Assembly: GCA_012274165.1 (NCBI GenBank)
Contig: JAAPAA010000113.1
Coordinates: 1-27,892, forward strand
DNA: 27,892 bases
Direction: 5' to 3'
Source of the DNA: Thiobacillaceae bacterium
Lineage (GTDB): Bacteria; Pseudomonadota; Gammaproteobacteria; Burkholderiales; Thiobacillaceae
Notes under the pieces: generated by a model
Told to the model about the DNA's origin: nothing
The model's input: the letters and a program-made list of their open reading frames with translations, nothing else
The model's database searches: none
Program-made: the position numbers and the translations under genes
In this document: piece after piece, positions 23,728 to 27,892 of the stretch
How positions within the stretch are numbered: position 1 is the stretch's first letter
Layout of the letters: each line of letters begins with the position of its first letter

Positions 23728-24021
23728 TTATGCGGGGAGATCCGGCCGGGGCTGTTTATCGAGTTGTTCCAGATGGTAAAGCCAGGCCAGCAATTCGGCC
23801 ACGGCTATATAGAGCTGTGGCGGGATATGGCTGTCGAGGTCGATCTGCATCAGCAAGGCCAGCAGCTCGCGTGACTCATGCACATAGACCCCGGATGCGC
23901 GGGCTTTCTCGATGATTGTATCGGCAAGAATGCCGCGCCCTTTAGCAACGACGCGTGGCGCACTATCGCCATCGCGGTAGGCGAGCGCGGCGGCGGCGCG
24001 CTGTTTATCCGGCGTCGCCAT
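23728..24021 (-). CDS. fhlB: FhlB, stand-alone FlhB C-terminal domain homologue
   Basis: A 97-residue protein that aligns with the cytoplasmic FlhB(CC) domain alone: APRVVAKGRGILADTIIEKA, then VYVHESRELLALLMQIDLDS and IPPQLYIAVAELLAWLYHLE, the classic EscU/YscU/FlhB family sequence. It has no membrane helices and lacks the NPTH autocleavage motif, starting just after the point where FlhB is cut. Such FhlB proteins can stand in for the cleaved FlhB(CC) fragment in some bacteria. It overlaps the second fliK-like gene by 17 bases, implying joint function in substrate switching. Confidence 0.93.
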   Translation of the reverse strand: MATPDKQRAAAALAYRDGDSAPRVVAKGRGILADTIIEKARASGVYVHESRELLALLMQIDLDSHIPPQLYIAVAELLAWLYHLEQLDKQPRPDLPA

Positions 24022-25054
24022 CTTTTTGCACCATGACGCTGTGAAGGGTGCAGCCAGCGGAGGTGAGCTGTTCGATCAGACGGGCCTGGTTCTGTTGAAG
24101 CAGCGCGCCAACCTCGGCCTGGTCTGGCACCAGGCGGATGCTGAAGGCCTGGCGCGCATCGAGTTTGATATGCACATTCAAAGTACCAAGCTGCGGCAGG
24201 CTGATCTTGAGGCGGGATTCCCAGGCCATACCCGTTTCGCTGGCGGCAGGTTTGGCCGGGTTACGGGGAGGGGAGTCGGTTTCCTGGCTAACTTGCCATT
24301 CCAGCATGTGTCCCCGCCATAACTCTCCGCGCCAGATGAATTGGGGGGATTCCAGCACCTGCAATTGCTGTGTCAGCAGGGTGTGTATCGGGTTGGCTGG
24401 TTTTGCGTCGGCGAATTGGCCAGGACTGCTCGCGTCCGGCAGGGGCGCCGCCGCCGCAAGCATGGAAGCGAGTACCGGAGTCGTATCGGTGCGCGCCGTA
24501 TTGCCCGCGATCCGGTTTTGCTGCTCCTGCATCAGGCCATCCAGGTTGTCGAGGCCCACGGCCCAGTTTGCCAGATGCGATTCGTAAAACAGGCCGCTGC
24601 GAACCAGCGCCGTGCGCAAGGCGAGTGCCAGTTCAGCAGGGGCAGTTGTGGGGTGATCGAGTAGCGGGGCCAGTGGTGTCAAGGTCGGCAGGGTACGTTC
24701 GGGTACGCGCTGCATGATTTCGCTCAGCATGTGTGCGGTCTGGCTGAGCTGGGGCGTATCGGTTGCTGCTGTGTCCGGCGTGTCCAGCAAAAACACCGGC
24801 TGCGGCATATGCCCGGCAAAGCTCAGCTTCAGCGTGTCGCCTGTTGCAACCGGATGCGGCAGGCGCATCGCAACGGTTTGCCCTTCGATCGACACCAGGG
24901 TAAGCCCTTTGGATTGACCTTTTACCAGGCCGGTGACGGCCTGGCCGATGAGCAGGTGTTCGAATGGGGTGCGGGGTGCGGCCTGGTCACGACCAATCGC
25001 GTCCAGCACAGGCTGGACGGCCAGAATGCGGGTCAGGACCTCGGTCGGGAGCAT
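24005..25054 (-). CDS. Second FliK-like hook-length control protein
   Basis: A 349-residue protein with a FliK-type C-terminal domain: WESRLKISLPQLGTLNVHIK, then RLVPDQAEVGALLQQNQARL and the LTSAGCTLHSVMV end. The N-terminal part has a VKGQSKGLTLVSIEGQTVAM segment and a long variable middle, ruler-like but unlike the FliK at 14915-16132. ATG 25054 is the first start after fliT (14 bases); the longer frame from 25315 would lie inside fliT. The pairing with fhlB suggests a dedicated control pair for export switching. Whether it measures hook length or another structure cannot be told from sequence. Confidence 0.85.
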   Translation of the reverse strand: MLPTEVLTRILAVQPVLDAIGRDQAAPRTPFEHLLIGQAVTGLVKGQSKGLTLVSIEGQTVAMRLPHPVATGDTLKLSFAGHMPQPVFLLDTPDTAATDTPQLSQTAHMLSEIMQRVPERTLPTLTPLAPLLDHPTTAPAELALALRTALVRSGLFYESHLANWAVGLDNLDGLMQEQQNRIAGNTARTDTTPVLASMLAAAAPLPDASSPGQFADAKPANPIHTLLTQQLQVLESPQFIWRGELWRGHMLEWQVSQETDSPPRNPAKPAASETGMAWESRLKISLPQLGTLNVHIKLDARQAFSIRLVPDQAEVGALLQQNQARLIEQLTSAGCTLHSVMVQKDGDAG

Positions 25055-25068
25055 GAAAACAACAGGCT

Positions 25069-25398
25069 TTACGCCCGTTGCGCGCCGTAAGCCTCGACGC
25101 TGCGCTGACCGGCGCGCGTCATGCTCAATCGCTGCTGCAGTTCGTGCAGGCGAGGCTCGGCGAGGGCGCGAATCTTGGCGTCGTTTTGCAGGATGGAACG
25201 GATGATCGCCACTTTGGTGCGTTGTTCTTTTTCGGTCAGCGTAACCGGCGCGGTGTGCATCAGGGTGCCAACGTAACCCTGGCAGTTCTGCTCCAGGGTG
25301 GCCAGTTGATCCCATTCCCCTTGTTCGGCGGCGCTCAGCATGCTGCAGGTCAGATCGGAGAGCGCATTGTAGGTAGTGAGCATTTCGCTGGTGGTCAT
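25069..25398 (-). CDS. fliT: Flagellar export chaperone FliT
   Basis: A 109-residue helical protein (YNALSDLTCSMLSAAEQGEW, then LEQNCQGYVGTLM), the size and form of FliT, the export chaperone of the filament cap protein FliD. GGAG lies upstream of ATG 25398 (MTTSEMLTTY); the longer frame from 25476 would overlap fliS. FliT is poorly conserved, so position after fliD-fliS supports the call. It follows fliS by 14 bases. Confidence 0.9.
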   Translation of the reverse strand: MTTSEMLTTYNALSDLTCSMLSAAEQGEWDQLATLEQNCQGYVGTLMHTAPVTLTEKEQRTKVAIIRSILQNDAKIRALAEPRLHELQQRLSMTRAGQRSVEAYGAQRA

Positions 25399-25412
25399 GG
25401 CAAGTCTCCGGG

Positions 25413-25844
25413 TCAGGCGGCGAGGGATTGATGAGTGGCAGATGCGAAACGGCCTGGGGTGTCGATCTGTTTCCATGCGTCGTTCAGTTCGCGCAGCAGA
25501 CCCAGCACTTCTTCCAGCGGCGCGCTCTGGTTGTTTATATTGGCAAGCATCAGCCGCTGGTTCATGTAGTGGTAGAGCGCACCGAGCTGGTCGGCAATTT
25601 CACCGCCCTGGCTTGGATCGAGCGCAGCACACAGACCATTCAGAATAATGTTGCTGGCTTTGGTGATGGCGTCGGATTTCTTGGCGAGATCGCCGTCGTT
25701 GATGTGTTTGATTGCCATGCGAACAGCCAGTTGGGCGCCATCGAACAGCATCACGATGAGCTGGTGCGGGCTGGCTGCGACCACGCCGGTTTCCAGTCCG
25801 ACGTTGGCATAGGCATGAGCGGCATTTCGAGAATTCGAGTACAT
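25413..25844 (-). CDS. fliS: Flagellin export chaperone FliS
   Basis: A 143-residue helical chaperone. The conserved N-terminal AYANVGLETGVVAASPHQLI and VMLFDGAQLAVRMA segments identify FliS, which binds the flagellin C-terminus and prevents early assembly. ATG 25844 (MYSNSRNAAHAY) was chosen because AGGAG lies 6 bases upstream; an in-frame ATG at 25862 touching the fliD stop is possible. It sits between fliD and fliT, the usual order. Confidence 0.97.
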   Translation of the reverse strand: MYSNSRNAAHAYANVGLETGVVAASPHQLIVMLFDGAQLAVRMAIKHINDGDLAKKSDAITKASNIILNGLCAALDPSQGGEIADQLGALYHYMNQRLMLANINNQSAPLEEVLGLLRELNDAWKQIDTPGRFASATHQSLAA

Positions 25845-25861
25845 GTCTTGCTCCTGATTCA

Positions 25862-27286
25862 TTAGTTATTGCTGGACGTGCTGGACAGCTGCTGAGTCAG
25901 AAATGTGCTGGTGCTGTTCATTCTGCTGAGTAAGAGATTGAGGTTGGTGTATTCGGTGGTGTATTTTCTTTCAAGGGCCGTCATCCGGTTTTCCAGTCTG
26001 TCGACGGCGTCATTTTGGTCTTTGACATATTTGTTCAGGTTTTGAGTGCGCGTATCGATCAGCCCACCCGCCCTAAGCGCGGAAGTGGCCCATGTGCCCA
26101 GTCGAGTGGTGTAACCCGTCGATGACGAGAACAAATTAGTCACATCGCTGAAATTGGTCGATATCGCGCGATCAAGTTTGCTGCTGTCGAGCAGCAGCGA
26201 GCCATCTCTCTGGAATGAAATGCCAACCTGGCCTAGCGAGGTCAGCGTGCCGCCACTTGCGGGCGTATTGAAAACACCGCGTAGCTGGTCCTGCATGAGA
26301 CGCAAGGTACCGTCACCTGCCAACGAACCCGCTGCCGCAGCGCCAGTGCCATAAGCGGAGCGGGACTTGATCTGGCTGGCCAGGGCGTTATACGCGTCGA
26401 CAAAGCTGGATGACGCGGTATTGATTGCCGTTGTGTCGCGCGCGACCGTCAGGCTGGCCGGTGTGGCTGTGGTGTTTGTCAGCGTCATCGCGACACCCTG
26501 GATGGCCTCGCTGACGGTGTTGGATGCGCTGGTAATCGCGATGCCGTTTACCGTGAGGTTGGCATTCTGGGCAGCCAGGGTCTGGCTCAGGTTTTGCGTA
26601 CCGGCAGGGTCATAGCCCAACAGGTTACCGATTGTGCCGTCCCCGCCGCTGGTGGTGATTTTAAAGCTGTTGCTGACACCGCTATTGCTTGAGGACAACG
26701 CAAGGCGGTAGGGAGTGCCGCTGCCGTCATTGACGATAGTCGCGGTGACGCCGGTGGCGGCAGCATTGATTGCGTCCCTGATGCCTTCCAGGGTGTTGTT
26801 GCTGCCATCGATGGTGATGCTTGTGGTGCCGCTGCCATTGGAGGTGAAGGCCGCGCCACTGTAAATTCCATTGGTCAGCGTGCCGCCGCTGATGGCGCCA
26901 AGGTCGAATGTGACTGTGGTGGCCGTCCCGTTACCAATGGCGGCGGTGCTGCTGGTCTGCCCTGCGGCAACCAGGTTTTGCGACTGCGCCAGCTGGCTTA
27001 CGTTCACGGCGTATGTGCCGGGCACTGCGGTGCTGCTGGCATTGGCGGTAAGTACGCTGGGATCCGACGGCGACGTGGCGAGTTTCTGCAGGCTCGTATT
27101 CAGGTTTGTCGATGCAGTCTGAAAACTCGATACCAGACTGCTGAGGGTGCCGAAGGACGAAATCTTGGTCTGGTAGCTGGTGATCTTGGCGTTAAGGGTG
27201 TCAATGGGCCGACGCTCGACCGCCATCAGTTGCGAAACGAGGCTGGGAACATCCAGTGCGGTCGAGCTTGAAGACGTAATTGCCAT
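25862..27286 (-). CDS. fliD: Flagellar filament cap protein FliD
   Basis: A 474-residue cap protein (HAP2). The N-terminal SLVSQLMAVERRPIDTLNAK and ISSFGTLSSLVSSFQT segments and the C-terminal coiled-coil with QNDAVDRLENRMTALERKYT then LNLLLSRMNSTSTFLTQQL are typical. The middle is Thr/Ser/Gly-rich, matching surface-exposed D2-D3 domains. FliD caps the filament and guides flagellin folding. GGGAGG stands 6 bases before the ATG. It lies between flaG and fliS. Confidence 0.97.
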   Translation of the reverse strand: MAITSSSSTALDVPSLVSQLMAVERRPIDTLNAKITSYQTKISSFGTLSSLVSSFQTASTNLNTSLQKLATSPSDPSVLTANASSTAVPGTYAVNVSQLAQSQNLVAAGQTSSTAAIGNGTATTVTFDLGAISGGTLTNGIYSGAAFTSNGSGTTSITIDGSNNTLEGIRDAINAAATGVTATIVNDGSGTPYRLALSSSNSGVSNSFKITTSGGDGTIGNLLGYDPAGTQNLSQTLAAQNANLTVNGIAITSASNTVSEAIQGVAMTLTNTTATPASLTVARDTTAINTASSSFVDAYNALASQIKSRSAYGTGAAAAGSLAGDGTLRLMQDQLRGVFNTPASGGTLTSLGQVGISFQRDGSLLLDSSKLDRAISTNFSDVTNLFSSSTGYTTRLGTWATSALRAGGLIDTRTQNLNKYVKDQNDAVDRLENRMTALERKYTTEYTNLNLLLSRMNSTSTFLTQQLSSTSSNN

Positions 27287-27301
27287 GATCAGCCTCCCGG
27301 C

Positions 27302-27649
27302 TCAAGCCTTTTGGGTCAGCAGCAAACCCCGCTGGAATTGGTCGATTCCGCGCGAAATTGCCAGGGTTGCATCGGTTGGAAATTGGCGAATCAATTCGCC
27401 TGTGCTGGTGTCCACCATCTTGACCACGGTTTCATGCGTGTCGGTGTCTACACTGAACTCCAGGTTTTGGTTCGCCTGTTGCATGACTTGATTGATTGCC
27501 GCGACTGCGCTTTTCAATTCTTCAGCAGAAGGTTGTATAGGGGCAGGCAGGGCCGGGCTTACTGCAACAGCCCTGGCAGGCGTGGTTGCATTGGTGCGAC
27601 CTTCAAGCTGCACAGCCTGATTTGTTTGGGTGATGTTCTGGATAATCAT
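27302..27649 (-). CDS. flaG: FlaG family protein
   Basis: A 115-residue protein. The C-terminal half (NQNLEFSVDTDTHETVVKMV, then DTSTGELIRQFPTDATL) is the FlaG signature. FlaG proteins influence filament length in several bacteria by an unsettled mechanism. The N-terminal half is Ala/Gln/Thr-rich. AAGGA precedes the ATG by 7 bases. It lies 71 bases after fliC, beyond the terminator, and 15 before fliD, so it may need read-through or its own promoter. Confidence 0.95.
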   Translation of the reverse strand: MIIQNITQTNQAVQLEGRTNATTPARAVAVSPALPAPIQPSAEELKSAVAAINQVMQQANQNLEFSVDTDTHETVVKMVDTSTGELIRQFPTDATLAISRGIDQFQRGLLLTQKA

Positions 27650-27668
27650 GGTGATATCCTTTGCGTTA

Positions 27669-27701
27669 AATCCCCCAACCGATTATGCCGGTCGGGGGAT
27701 T
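27669..27701 (-). terminator. Terminator between fliC and flaG
   Basis: A 13-bp stem with one mismatch (27669-27681 with 27689-27701; core AATCCCCC and GGGGGATT) around a 7-base loop. It begins 19 bases after the flagellin stop on the minus strand and is followed only by TTTAAC, so termination may be partial and let some transcripts reach flaG-fliD. Confidence 0.75.
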
Positions 27702-27720
27702 GTCCTATTTCAATAACCAA

Positions 27721-27892
27721 TTAACGCAGCAGGGTCAGCACGGTTTGCGGCGTCTGGTTGGCCTGCGCCAGGACCGCTGTGCCTGCCTGTTGCAGGATGT
27801 TGTTTTTTGCCTGAGCGGAAGTTTCAGCAGCGTAGTCAGTATCCATGATGCGGCTGAAGGAAGCTGACAGGTTCACTGAAGTGGTCTGCATC
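27721..27892 (-). CDS. fliC: Flagellin, C-terminal part (gene continues beyond the window)
   Basis: The last 56 codons of a flagellin on the minus strand, ending in TAA at 27721-27723. The segment SRIMDTDYAAETSAQAKNNI followed by LQQAGTAVLAQANQTPQTVL and the LTLLR end is the conserved C-terminal D0 helix of flagellin, which packs in the filament core and is recognised by FliS. The N-terminus and promoter lie outside the window. Neighbouring flaG, fliD, fliS and fliT agree with this. Confidence 0.97.
   Translation of the reverse strand, partial: MQTTSVNLSASFSRIMDTDYAAETSAQAKNNILQQAGTAVLAQANQTPQTVLTLLR

Overview
The window looks like chromosomal DNA of a motile, high-GC betaproteobacterium. 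The flagellar gene order, the FhlB/second-FliK pair, the Bat operon and a PEP-CTERM protein together suggest Nitrosomonadales-type relatives, but this placement is inference and there is no rRNA or other marker gene here. No CRISPR array, tRNA, complete insertion sequence or plasmid function was seen. No wholly new system stands out. The least explained parts are the gene-poor island (about 7.74-10.38 kb) and the second FliK plus FhlB module (about 23.7-25.1 kb).

Region 1 (1-7742). A partial exported protein of unknown function runs leftward off the window edge. Divergent from it is a compact rightward operon: moxR, a DUF58 protein, a DUF4381 protein, batA, batB, batC and batD. Apart from the moxR/DUF58 gap, all neighbours overlap by 1-10 bases, so translation is probably coupled. 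Together these encode a MoxR AAA+ ATPase, two membrane-anchored von Willebrand A proteins, a TPR protein and a large BatD protein, the classical Bat (aerotolerance) set acting at the cytoplasmic membrane and periplasm.

Region 2 (7743-10379). A gene-poor stretch with a more AT-rich, less coding-like composition. It holds a frameshifted gene remnant directly after batD, a bidirectional terminator, one intact leftward gene for an exported PEP-CTERM protein of the TIGR03118 type with a good sigma-54 promoter candidate, and a possible insertion-sequence end beside fliR.

Region 3 (10380-27892). A flagellar locus almost entirely on the minus strand, in three leftward blocks: (a) fliC (partial)-flaG-fliD-fliS-fliT-second fliK-like-fhlB-ycgR/flgZ-cheV; (b) fliF-fliG-fliH-fliI-fliJ-fliK; (c) fliL-fliM-fliN-fliO-fliP-fliQ-fliR. 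fliE lies alone on the plus strand, divergent from fliF and convergent with cheV, with a bidirectional terminator between fliE and cheV. These genes supply the filament, cap and their chaperones, the MS ring and C-ring switch, the export ATPase complex, part of the export gate, hook-length control and motility control through CheV and a c-di-GMP receptor. flhA, full-length flhB, rod, hook and motor (mot) genes are not in the window.
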